DNA of 64,000 nt, from NCBI GenBank assembly GCA_013115135.1, contig JABANP010000067.1, forward strand, positions 111,041-175,040, read 5' to 3'. The position numbers and the translations under genes are program-made. The notes beneath the pieces were generated by a model. The model was not told the origin of the DNA and did no database searches. It was given only the letters and a program-made list of their open reading frames with translations. This document shows, in pieces, positions 21,801-31,248 of the stretch (positions are counted from its first letter, which is position 1; the number at the start of each line of letters is the position of its first letter). The stretch is from Perkinsus olseni (Eukaryota; Perkinsozoa; Perkinsida; Perkinsidae).

Positions 21801-23746
21801 TTCACGAACCGGTATAAGGGATCGAAGTTGGAGAGGTCTCGGGAGTTGTTCGATCATGCCTTGGCTCACTGCCCGGCTAAAATACTGTCGGATGATGTAT
21901 GTGTGCATAGCGGCGTATCTTAGGTTGATGATGGTATGATACGAGTAGGTATCAAATGTATGCACAGTTTGAAGAAAGATACGGTCTGGCGAAGGAATCT
22001 TTGAAGATTCTCCATCGCGGCGTGGCGAAGGTCGAGAAGAACGAGCGTGTGCGGATGTAAGATACCTCCACCGTCCCTGCTTTGGACGAACAATAATATT
22101 CTACCAGTTCATCACAATTTTCGCTTTCTTCGACTATCTCTCAGAATGGGAGGGAATCCCGTTTGCCTGAAGTATAACTCGTACTGTGTAAAATTTTTGA
22201 CGCTCGTACTGTGGGAGCGTCAAAAATTTTACTGTGTGACCGCTTCTTCCGAGAAAAATATTTCAAGGGCGTCGTGTATCTCCTTCTCCTCCCCACGCTT
22301 ATCCGAAAATAGAGTATTTTTTCCAGGAAAATTTTATCGGATTTTCCGGGTGAATACAGTGCTCCAAAGAATCTTAAAATTTTTCCAAAAAATGAGATTT
22401 CTCTGTAGCGAGCAGAGCAAAGCATCGTGATATCCTTGGCAGTGCGCAATAGGATTCGAATGAAATCAGCAACTTGCGGAAGATTCTTATGCCATTTTGA
22501 TTATGGTGATGGTGAGCAGGTACAACCTGCTGCTCGCGAAGACAGTGGACCTCCTGGGAGCCCCGGCCACGAGGCCGATTTACGAGGAGGCGATAGGTTC
22601 GTCTGTGGATGGCCGGAGTGCGTCGGATGGGACCTTTCGTTTTTTAGCCACCCTTGATGATGATCGTCAGATCGTGCGGATGTGTTTACAGTGAGTCTTC
22701 GTGGTGGTTCGGTTCTGGGAGGGTATCTTTCGGGTTGGGGATTCTGGTTAGTTATCTCGAGGTTGAGAATCTTATGTTGAACCGTGCATGATACAAGTTT
22801 GGTATGGAAATTGCGAAATATAGGGCGAAATGGTCGCCCGAAGAACGTATCTTTTCCCTGGATAAAACTCGACCTCTTCTGTGATACACACGGATGCGTT
22901 AGATACGCCCTGCTTCTCGAATGATTCCTCTGTGACAGGTATAGTAACATCGAGAGAGCCATGGGGGAGATAGACCGAGCTAGGGCGATACTCAAGCATT
23001 GCAGCCAATACTGCGACCCTGGTGAGGAATCTTTTTCTCTGTGATAGCCCATGATCAACCTCCAGGTAAGGAGAAGTCCGAGGAGTATATTGGTAACTTC
23101 TGGAACGAGTGGAGAGAATTCGAGCTCACCTACGGCAACGCGGATACGTAAGATACCTCCCTCCTCGGGCGTATCTTAGGTCGACCCGTGCAGATACCGA
23201 GAATTACGACGTATCTGGCGAAGCGTTATGGCGCAGTATTCAAGACAGCACTTCAACGCCACCGATATTAGTCATCAAATTACGGAGCAGATGGAAAGGG
23301 ACAAGGCGGAGGGAGATGATAATGACGACGAGGTGCCTGAGGGAAGACAGCTGGTCTCTTGTTCGACATTCTCATGTCAGGCTGACCCGATGGCAGCAGC
23401 GGAGAGACAGGCTGAGCGCAAAAGAGGTTCGATAATTCTTCGCGCTGCGGAGGAATCTTTGTTTTTCAGCTCGAGATGACGAGAGCAGTGGAGACTCTGT
23501 GGCGAAGCGGTTGAGGTTGCAGGAGGAGAAGCTTGATTTCATCGAGAGCTCGTCATTCACTGGAGAGAAGGAAGGCTTCTCCTTCAAGATGGGGGCTAGG
23601 GGATTGGGGTAAGGCCACCGCTGGAGGTATCTTAGGTTCACCCTTGCACATTATGTAGTTATTATCGCGATCTTGGTGGGCTGCTCGCCTTGGAGACCTC
23701 CCGAGGAGGAGAGGATGAGGACATCGAGTTGTCAGAAGATCTTTGA
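18816..23746 (+). CDS. SYF1: Pre-mRNA-splicing factor Syf1 (XAB2), 23 exons
   Basis: I can thread the protein through 23 exons: 18816-19046, 19097-19192, 19360-19518, 19565-19624, 19668-19817, 19898-19991, 20193-20320, 20377-20553, 20602-20731, 20882-20963, 21139-21286, 21332-21466, 21514-21574, 21628-21737, 21783-21902, 21949-22056, 22520-22596, 22648-22688, 22939-23021, 23066-23147, 23194-23426, 23470-23608 and 23659-23746. HAT repeats of the XAB2/Syf1 type are unmistakable: [117 protein letters not shown]. Syf1 is a scaffold of the NineTeen/Prp19-linked spliceosome complex and of transcription-coupled repair. All junctions are GT-AG and phases agree except one: an extra A in the AAAA run at 21879-21882 breaks [11 protein letters not shown]. 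Most introns are 43-57 nt. Confidence 0.95.
19818..19897 (+). repeat. 80-nt Syf1 intron 5 resembling a whole tRNA
   Basis: The intron holds an A-box-like tagtgtagtggt (19827-19838), a 5-bp anticodon-type stem ctcgg/tcgag (19845-19849, 19857-19861) closing a 7-nt loop ttggtta with GGT in the anticodon place, then aggtcg. A weakened T-arm follows with ggatcgaatcc (19870-19880), and the intron ends in gtattttag. There is no good acceptor stem, so it is a relic rather than a tRNA gene. Confidence 0.85.
20554..20601 (+). repeat. 48-nt Syf1 intron 8 with a B-box
   Basis: The intron is GTAAACCC… then aggttcgatcccggcac (20567-20583), then cgtcatttctccttccag. Apart from the 5' splice site it is essentially a tRNA T-arm plus a pyrimidine tract. 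Confidence 0.85.
20732..20881 (-). repeat. Antisense tRNA-like element in Syf1 intron 9
   Basis: Inside this plus-strand intron the minus strand reads cacccgggttcgatcccc then acaggtggcatttttcag (about 20741-20780). This is the same T-arm, T-run and CAG layout, but inverted relative to the host gene. Confidence 0.75.
22057..22519 (+). other. Largest Syf1 intron, with an 18-bp hairpin
   Basis: At 463 nt this is about ten times the usual intron here. It contains a perfect inverted repeat (22188-22205 with 22215-22232, gtaaaatttttgacgctc and complement) around a 9-nt loop. The flanks repeat cgtactgtg/tactgtgtg. This could be the footprint of a small foldback element. Confidence 0.75.
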
Positions 23747-24617
23747 GCGACTAATACAAACGTTTCCAAACGTTATTTACCCGACTTGAGTTGGTCAGTA
23801 GTTTCGTCTACGAACTCGGACGGGCTCGGCCAGAAGCGAGGTCAGGGAAATGAACGCCTCCGTTCGTCGGATAATCTCCTGGATGGCGGAGCGACGCACA
23901 CCCTATGATGATACAGTCCCGCGAACTGAGCATATCCGCGGAAGTCGGGATCGGAACCAACAGAGGTGTGTATCAGTTTAAAGGGTCAACGCCGTGGCCG
24001 AACGGGTGGAAGGAACATTCCCTCCTCTCGGGATCCACTATGAGAGTTTGAAGACCAACGCCTGCGACAGAACGACTTAGACTAGCATCACCATCTGAGG
24101 GGGGATTAGTTCAGCCAGTTGAATAAGCTCTGTTCGTCGAGCCAGAAGAGTGTTGCGCTCAGAGGGAGGTCATCGTCACCTGGGGTACTTCCTTTTCTCC
24201 CGGCAGAGTCCGCTTTCACAGGGGGCTGTGCAAGACCACGAAACACTAGCCCGTCCCGCAGTGTGTCCACATCATCTCCGAGACTCTAAAAGTCCACACC
24301 CTGGCTTAGACTCCCTCTTATCGAAGGCTGACGTTCTTAGTGGCTGAGGAATGTCGAGCTGAGTGTGGAGGATGTTGATGATCCTCGGTCGTCGACCGAC
24401 CTTGGTGGTTCAAGCAACGCCTCTGACTTGCCTGTCGGATACCTCAGAAATACGGCGGCACCGTTACTCTCGCTGTAGCATTGTGGCCCCTCATCCACTC
24501 GCTGACCTTAACTACTAAGTGAACTCAACAGAAACAGTCATTAACGGATAACTCAGTTTATCATCATCTTTTTTGTTTTACAAAGGTGGTAGGAGATAAT
24601 CATCAACAACAGAATCT
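23747..24617. other. Intergenic region with a dispersed repeat
   Basis: It holds the second copy of the 11876-12080 repeat at 24066-24280. Near 23995-24010, gtggccgaacgggtggaagg resembles the A-box side of a Ser/Leu tRNA but no matching T-arm follows. No coding gene is recognised. Confidence 0.5.
24066..24280 (+). repeat. Dispersed repeat copy
   Basis: It shares gacttagactagcatcacc, ggggattagttcagccagtt, gaataagctctgttcg and tttctcccggcagagtccgc with 11876-12080 in the same order and spacing. Confidence 0.75.
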
Positions 24618-24962
24618 CTAAGCTGAGGTAAACTTAGTGACAGCCTTCGTTCCCTCACTAACAGCATGCTTGGCCAACTCTCCCGGCAAGACCAGTCGAA
24701 TGGCGGTCTGGATCTCTCTGCTGGAGAGAGTCCCCTTGTTGCTGTATTTGCACAGCTTGCTGGCCTCCGTCATGATCCTGTCGAAAGTGTCGTTAACGAG
24801 GGAGTTCATAATCATCATACTCTTCTTAGAGATACCAGTTTTGGGGTGAACTTGCTTGAGAACTTTGAAAATGTAACTGTTGAAGGTCTCCGAACGAGAG
24901 CGTCTCTTCTTCTTGATGTCCTTCGAGACAGCAGCGGCCGACTTCTTAGTGGGGGATGACAT
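24618..24962 (-). CDS. H2B: Histone H2B
   Basis: A single-exon gene of 114 residues. The basic tail ([20 protein letters not shown]) is followed by the histone fold: [68 protein letters not shown] and [17 protein letters not shown], all canonical H2B signatures. It pairs with H2A in the nucleosome. No other histone gene is adjacent in the window. It is intronless, unlike its neighbours, as usual for core histones, and its frame is intact. Coding histone H2B in the nucleus separates this organism from core dinoflagellates with reduced histones but is normal for perkinsids. Confidence 0.98.
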   Translation of the reverse strand: MSSPTKKSAAAVSKDIKKKRRSRSETFNSYIFKVLKQVHPKTGISKKSMMIMNSLVNDTFDRIMTEASKLCKYSNKGTLSSREIQTAIRLVLPGELAKHAVSEGTKAVTKFTSA

Positions 24963-25430
24963 TACTACTTTGTCGTATCACAACTACTCAACTTTCAGGA
25001 AAAAATATCAACATCAAAAACCAAAAATTCCGTAAAAACTACTACGCAGAGTGAACTTATGGCGGATGGTGCGAACTTCCTATCACCGATGAAAAGTGAA
25101 TTTGCGAAATTTTCCAATTTTCATCCTGATTTCGATTTATCATAAAAAACGAGAATTTTTGCCAGCAAGGGGGCGTAGTTAAAAGTATTCTCATCACACT
25201 AAGAGTGATAAAATACGTTCCCGTCGAAGACCAAGACGAACAAATCTTTGTTACGCTTGTACATCGAAATGTTCCCGATTTGCGAAAGTTGTGGTACTGT
25301 AAATAAGCACGAAAACAGACGACCGTCGAAGTGACCACCCCTCAAAATGAGAGTCCCACAATCAAAGCCAACCCGACTGCCAACGAAAGATTCTCCTTTC
25401 GATAATCATGAAACAACAGCAGCACACAGC
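24963..25430. other. Spacer between H2B and the AP2-like gene
   Basis: This should hold the H2B promoter on the minus strand just above 24962. I recognise no canonical element and no additional gene. Confidence 0.4.
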
Positions 25431-26740
25431 TCAGAAGAGGCCCTTAGAATGCATGTGGAAAGCCCTGGCCCGCATTTTCCTCTCCCTCTTCGTTGTAAGG
25501 TACTCCATTCGAGTGTGCCGTACCGTCCTTCTGTTATCAACTCGTCCACAACTCTCAAGAAGCTGATTAAAGATGTCCTCGCTGGGAATCGAACCAGGGA
25601 CCTCACCTTGCGGAACTTCTCCGCTTTAGATTTGGCGTCCAGGAACGTACCCCCTTGCACTCGGAACAGACGATGTCTGGAAGTTGTGGTATGAAACCAT
25701 CAAGAGACACCCGTCGCTCACCTTGGCCTCCCTTTCTCCGTCCAACCAACCCGCCAGCAGTTCATTCTCGGATAATACATCACCTCCGATACCGTACTGA
25801 AAAACAGCCAATCAAAGAGCGGCACCGAGACGCAGACGAAAAATCCGATTGCGAAAACCGAAAAAAAACTGAAATCAGTAAATAAGGAAGAAACGCAAAA
25901 TGTCGGTGATGACAAATTCCCTGGCCGGCTACGCCAACTAAAGCCGAGTTATTGCCGAGAATACGACTGTGGTGAACGAAGAATCTTTCTCTCTGCCAAA
26001 GACCACCTCGACCTACCTCATATCATATGGTATCTTATCATGTTCAACATTATACCTTCGACGCTTCCAGAAATTTTCCGGTAGTAAATTGTACGGATAA
26101 TCTGTGCCGCAAAACCGACCATCTCTCACAGTAGCGACGAACTGCTGTAACCTGCACGCATGCACATGACGAGGTCGAAAGATTCCTCCCAGTATTACTG
26201 GTAATTTTTCGGAAAATATTTAGCAAACCCGTCCACGACCGCCTCCCGCTCCGGCAGGGCTCTCCACGCTGACTGAATATGAGGATGCCTTGTTACCTTC
26301 GGATTCGGTGGTCGATACCTACACCGTCACGCGCCACGAAATTCCAGCACGCATGCGCAAAGCGATCCCTCGAAAAACTGCACTTTACCCGATACCAAAC
26401 CTCCACCGAAATCGTAGAGGAATTACCGGAGAATCCACAGCAAGTACGAACGAGACGCCGGTCAACGATCCCATTCGACCATACACGAAAGTGAGGCCCA
26501 GATAATTTTCGGGCGAGCGAAATTTGCGTAAATACAATCCTTGCACGCATGCACAAGCTGACGATGGTACTGTAATTGCCAGTCCAAAACAGAGTGAAAA
26601 ATTGGATCGAGAAATGCCCTGGGGTGATGATGATGAGAGAAGCGGTAGAAAGAGAGAGGAGAGACGCATCCAAGTTCGCTCTGCTATCTGTGTAAAACAG
26701 GTCGGAATATCTTTAATTCCGTAATGAGCAAGCTTCAACC
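25431..26740 (-). CDS. Multi-exon gene with a possible AP2-like DNA-binding domain
   Basis: The 3' exons are clear: 25722-25796, 25607-25676 and 25431-25562, joined in phase. They read VMYYPRMNCWRVGWTEKGRP, HRLFRVQGGTFLDAKSKAEK, FRKLLESCG, then a basic tail. The pattern (Y, W-x-V-x-W, G, F-x-V, A-x-x-A-x-x-F-R-x-x-L) resembles the ApiAP2 domain of alveolate transcription factors, though some key spacing is loose. Upstream exons around 26300-26700 are less certain (RANLDASLLSFYRFSHHHHP; GRMGSLTGVSFVLAVDSP; STTESEGNKASSYSVSVESP). If correct, it is a nuclear transcription factor. Its penultimate intron is a tRNA-like element. Confidence 0.4.
25563..25606 (-). repeat. 44-nt intron made of a tRNA-like 3' half
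   Basis: On the minus strand the intron is GTGAGGTCCCT, then ggttcgattccc with agcgaggacatctttaatcag. Only the first bases and the final AG are outside the tRNA-like T-arm and its tail. Removal restores KFRK|LLES in phase. Confidence 0.85.
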
Positions 26741-27001
26741 TAGCGGCGTGGATACCCAGGTGGGGACAGCCGACACAACACCCCTCAGCGAACCTCGTCG
26801 TAAGACCCCTCTTCCCATTACTACCATTTAAAGTAGCAGCCCGGTTTGACGATCAGGGTCCTTCTCTGGGGCAGCAACCCGACAGGCTGACAGGCCGCCT
26901 TTCGCCATCCACCAACGAAGGAAGATGATAAAATCATCCAAACAAAACTTGCTTCGCTCCGCTCGCCATGAACACAACACGACCAGTTGATAATTAAATC
27001 A

Positions 27002-29950
27002 CTACCAGAAACCCTCATCGTCCGAAGGATGCTCATCACCACCGACTTGTGAAATTTTGGGGAAAAGTTTCAGAACGTTTTCAGTCGTCCTTTCCGCCAC
27101 TTCCTCGACGCTCACATTCATTAGCTCCGCCAGGGCTTTGGCCACAGCGACCGTCCTGAGCGATAACAACGCGTTCGACCCACCTAACGCCGTCAGAAAA
27201 CCGTAATGTCTCTATCGACGCTCCTCAGCTGGTATTTAGTTTCACTATTATTAAGACGAGGATGAGCCCGGGGTCACTGTGGAAGTTACCCTTGAGCGAC
27301 AGAGAAAATTCCTAACCCCACCACCCAAGGAAGATCCTCGCCGCGGAACTCGAAAGCCCTGTAAATCGAACGCGCTCAGTCTCGCCCCAATATCCGAACT
27401 CTAAATTCCTCAGTTCCAGAAAGCCCCCTCTCCCTGCTCGCCCTACTACCCTGCAGGTTCCGTTTTCTTGGTTCCACTCAGACAATCGACGTCATAGTAA
27501 TCATCATCACCTCTCATGTAAGGACAATCTGTCTCCAACACTAGTCGGGAAAGGGGAAGGTAACCGCAGGAGACCATCGACCGAATCGAAGCCCCTCTTT
27601 CGCGCATACAAAGATACCTGCGAGGATTTGTCAAACGACCAAGGATAATAAAGATATCCTCAATTTTCATGTTATAATCATATACGCACGTATGCTTATG
27701 AGCCGCAGAGCCGAAAGAGCGATAGAACAGGACACTGTAATAATGACAGTCGTGGGAATCGAACCTGGGGCCTCCATTCTTCATGGAACTTTGCCAGCAT
27801 AGGCTCCACCCCTTCGTCGCGAAGGCCTAGTTATATAATGAATTTGACTACCCAGTACTCTACTACTTGGCATTTTCACTTCATTATCTTCTAATTCTTC
27901 ATTTGCTCGACTTATTTTTCCATTTACATTCTAGCCATTTGAGCGCTTCCAGCCCAGTGGTAGGGAGCGGATAACAATCACTACTCCCCGCTACTACCCT
28001 GTCAAGCCTATCCAGTATCCCTTCTGAATGTATTCCTGTGCGACTTGCCGGCTGCCAGTAAAACAGTGGAAAACAGCGAGCTTCGGGTCAATACCATGCT
28101 TGGATAAGATACGCAACTGAACAGCAAGGAAAGTGTCACTGCGCCACGAAATTACCCTGCCTTGTCGTCTCACGCAGTCTTGGTCGGACCCCAGAGGTCC
28201 CTCCTCCCCGACCACGGTCTCTCTCATGCAGGAACAAAGGCATGTGGAGTTCGGACGCTAAGGCGACCTGAAATGATCCAACTAGCTCGGGAATCCGAAA
28301 CAAGAACCACTCAATACGACGGCACGGGCCAAAACTGGCAAGAATGATTTGGCGAGAAGATGATAATCAGTGGACTGCAAGACGTCGAGCAGGCGAGGTA
28401 CACCGTACGAAGAGGCGCCACGGTAATTGACACGAAGGTCGCTTTAAATCCATGTCCAAGATTCCCACACTCGAACAGAGGATTGCAGAGAGGCTGACAT
28501 TCACAGCTAGAGGTGTCAGAAAATGTTACCCATTATGCGGCGATCGTCTTGTGTATGCGTCCATCGCCGATTCCCTTCGAGGGAGTGAGTTCAGAAGGGG
28601 AAAAATAGACCTTTACACCCCTCCCGAATTGAGCTTCGACGGAGAAGCAACAGAAACCCCTCCCAGAATTACTTGTTTGTCAAACCATGCTAGTTGGTCT
28701 TCCTCGAGTCGAGAACATTCTGTCGTAATCGAGTCCGCATTCCCCAATAGCCACACAGTACGGGGAGGCAGCGAGTTGTCGAAGCTCGGATATGGTGTTC
28801 TAGCAGAGATGCATGGTGCCGGGATCGAACCGGGGACCTTTCGATTACTACCTCGTCGCAGTTCTTGACTTCGTGAGGGTGCACACCCGCCGTGAAGAAC
28901 AACTGCGGTCGATGAGCCCTTATCGGAGCCCATCACCTTATCCACTCCTCACACGACACAGTTCTTCCGCCCATTTTGACCCTGAAAAAAAGGTTCCCGC
29001 TGGCCCTTTAGTAACGGCTGAGGAAACCGCAGCGGTCGAAGCAGAAAATCGAAAACCGAAATTTTGTTGCGCTAAGTTCCGATAGTCCAAAACCGAAAAA
29101 AGTGCAGAAATAATCGAAAACGCCTGCCTTTCCGACCAAACTTCCACACAATGAGGCTGAGTAGAGGAAAAATTATCATGAGTAATTTTAACAACAATCA
29201 TGATTTCACGTCTAGGGCGCGTGAGAGCGACCAACCCATCGCGTGCCGTCCCGATTGCATGGCCGGCCCCTCTGTGTAGAGAGGAAGCTACAATCGAAGC
29301 CAGTAGTACTGCTGCTTCAGTAGAGAACATGAGAACAGGGCCGTCGCCACCCAAAAAATAAGACCATCACCATCCACTACTTCTCACGCTGGTCCCGGTG
29401 ACGACTATCCGTTTAACTCCGGCAGCCCAGCTTCTCCGCAACTGCTGCACCAAGAGACCATCACTCAGCGTGGCAATATTGGCACCTGAAATGAAGACCA
29501 ATACCGCAAAGAGTGAGATCAGGCGAACACCCAATTTTTTCCATGCTATTCGGGCTAGCATCGCGAGGACGCGACCATTCACTGCGCACCCTGAGAGCCT
29601 CTCCTGGATTCTATTCCTCGGCCCCGCAGTAAGTTATGACGACGAAAGTGAATTACCAGACATTTAACAAGTACCAGCAGTAACCCGATTGAAGCTTTCC
29701 TTATACATCGTGCTGTACAATCGCCACGTCTCTCAGCGCAGAGGGCGCCGACAGCAGTTACTAATGACCAGTATTTTTCCGATGGAAAAACAGTAAAACG
29801 TCCGAGAGTAGTACCAACGTCCACCAGTCCTTCCTCAGTGCCCGACAGTCCCCACTTCCTCAGCTCATCCAATGCCGCCTCCGTAGCTGGGGAACTCCGA
29901 TGGGAGGCCCTTCGCCGACCAGCCGACCCGACCGACTTCGCCGAAAGCAT
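27002..29950 (-). CDS. TatD-family metal-dependent deoxyribonuclease
   Basis: Exons fit at 29815-29950, 29388-29485, one in 28.9-29.35 kb, 28852-28902, 28673-28799, about 28156-28267, 27998-28116, 27511-27617 and a last exon ending at 27002. TatD motifs run in order: GLVDVGANIATLSDG, AGVKRIVVTGTS, LFFTAGVHPHEVKNC, YCVAIGECGLDYDRMF, DQLAWFDKQ, ASELHMPLFLHERD, AVFHCFTGS, GYWIGLTG, LPLSRLVLETDCPYM, AELMNVSVEEVAERTTENVL. The metal-site Glu (GECGLDY), His (LHERD; FHCFTG) and Asp (ETDCPY) are kept; the N-terminal HxH is replaced, as in TATDN1-type members. TatD enzymes are 3'-5' exonucleases linked to DNA repair and apoptosis. Two +1 breaks (near 28711 and between about 28200 and 28230) interrupt conserved exons. 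Confidence 0.88.
27731..27780 (-). repeat. tRNA-like 3' half inside a TatD intron
   Basis: The minus strand reads ggcccc, aggttcgattcccacgactg, tcattattacag (B-box at 27755-27765). It lies within intron 27618-27997, not at its end, so it may mark an internal splice site. Confidence 0.75.
28800..28851 (-). repeat. 52-nt TatD intron made of a tRNA-like 3' half
   Basis: The intron is GTAGTAATCGAAAGGTCC, then ccggttcgatcccggcacc and atgcatctctgctag. It separates VHPHEVKNCDE from NTISELRQLAAS exactly at coding boundaries. The aatcgaaaggtc block corresponds to catcgagaggtc in the 18290 element. Confidence 0.85.
29695..29765 (-). repeat. Single arm of the foldback family in TatD intron 1
   Basis: tacatcgtgctgtacaatcg, cgccacgtctctcagcgcag and agggcgccga match the arm at 10068-10121 in reverse orientation. 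It lies inside the 329-nt intron 29486-29814. Confidence 0.8.
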
Positions 29951-30305
29951 GCTGAAAAACTAACAGATAGACGCAGTAACAGCAGCCCACTTAGTAGTAG
30001 ACCGATCAGTGCTCACTGTGTAGCTAGAGGTGTCAGAAAAACCGTCGCGCGGTGGCACGCATCACCGCAATAACAAATATCATAATACTTTCACGGTTAG
30101 CAATTTAATCAGTTCCTCGGCACTCGTCAGCAACTCTTATACGGCTCTTAGAGCCTGGTGAAGTTTCGGGCGCTTAATGAGTAGGTGAATGTATGGTACT
30201 GCCTCCGAACTCAAAGCGAGAATGAGACCACGAATAACAACACATCCACACGATGATCATGATTGTCGCAACAAAATGATAAAAATTTATCAGAACATCA
30301 GCAAC
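29951..30305. other. Intergenic spacer, no gene seen
   Basis: No coding signal. It separates the TatD start from the 3' end of the next minus-strand gene. Confidence 0.4.
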
Positions 30306-31248
30306 CTATGACGGGAAGAAGGGATGGGCCTCCTTCCCCAGCCTCCATTTATCTTTCAGGCCAATCAAGTACTGGCGCAACCAGCCCGCGTCATGCTCAG
30401 AAGCAGGCCCACGATGCTTGTTGACAATAAAAGTGGCCACTCTACCGCAGGTCTCCTTGTTAACCTTATCTTTAACGATAATCATGACCGCATCGAAGAG
30501 AGAATAGCAGGGATCGTGTCTCCCGAGGAAGTCACTGTCAAACTGGTGAAAAGGATAACCCATGTAACGACCAACAGGAGGTATCGACTCCGTGTACTTG
30601 ATATCAATTGCAAAATTGTCCCTGAGGATGGTAAGATAACCAAGCCGATAATAACAAGTCTTACCGGAGACCAATGGCAAAGGTTTCACGTCCACGCTTC
30701 GTCACCGCCGTCACTTCGCTCTTCTCGAGCAGGTCGGGCGCGTTGTCGCTTACTTTATGAACCGTCACTTCCAACTCCGGGAATTTGATAAGACAAGTGT
30801 CAATGTACTTGTCCTTCTCAACAGTAACAGTCCACCTCGGAGCCGCGACCTGAAACAAGATTATCATTATGATGATATTCCTCATCGCTGATGCGACCTG
30901 TTACCTCGGGAGAAGCCCGCAGAGCCATAGCCGAAGCTAGAGCTGGCATCAAAAACGCGAGGAGGATGATAGACATTAGGCCGAGGAAGATACCACTGAC
31001 GAGACCGTTGTGAATAGAGGTAACCCACCCTTCGAGGGCGCTGATGATGCGACGTAAAGATTTGTGGAATACGTCGAGCCACTTTTGCTGATGATGTGGG
31101 CTTCGGAGTGACCGTTTTCCGAGGGAACTTGAAAAACGCTCGAAAAATCGCCGAAAAAATGCAAGAATCGCTGCCTTGTCGAGCCTTGGGAATTCCCACT
31201 GTTCCTCACCGGAGTCGCTGCCAGAACCGGAGATAAACCTGCCGACAT
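30306..31248 (-). CDS. Single-pass membrane protein of unknown function
   Basis: Three exons fit (31129-31248, 30905-31087, 30306-30849), all GT-AG with matching phase. The N-terminal ~70 residues are polar (MSAGLSPVLAATPVRNSGNS). One membrane helix follows (SGIFLGLMSIILLAFLMPAL), then a domain of about 190 residues containing PRWTVTVEKDKYIDTCLIKF, YYRLGYLTILRDNFAIDIKY and VATFIVNKHRGPASEHDAGW. A +1 break between about 30720 and 30680 separates the two halves of the third exon. What could be read as a new signal peptide at 30885 (MRNIIIMIILFQ) is actually intron 2 sequence. No family is recognised. The topology suggests an extracytoplasmic C-terminal domain, but that is inference. Confidence 0.6.

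Noticed and set aside
30850..30885. Signal peptide start MRNIIIMIILFQ for a secreted protein
   Set aside because: The segment is the end of a GT-AG intron; upstream exons join in phase and supply a membrane helix instead.
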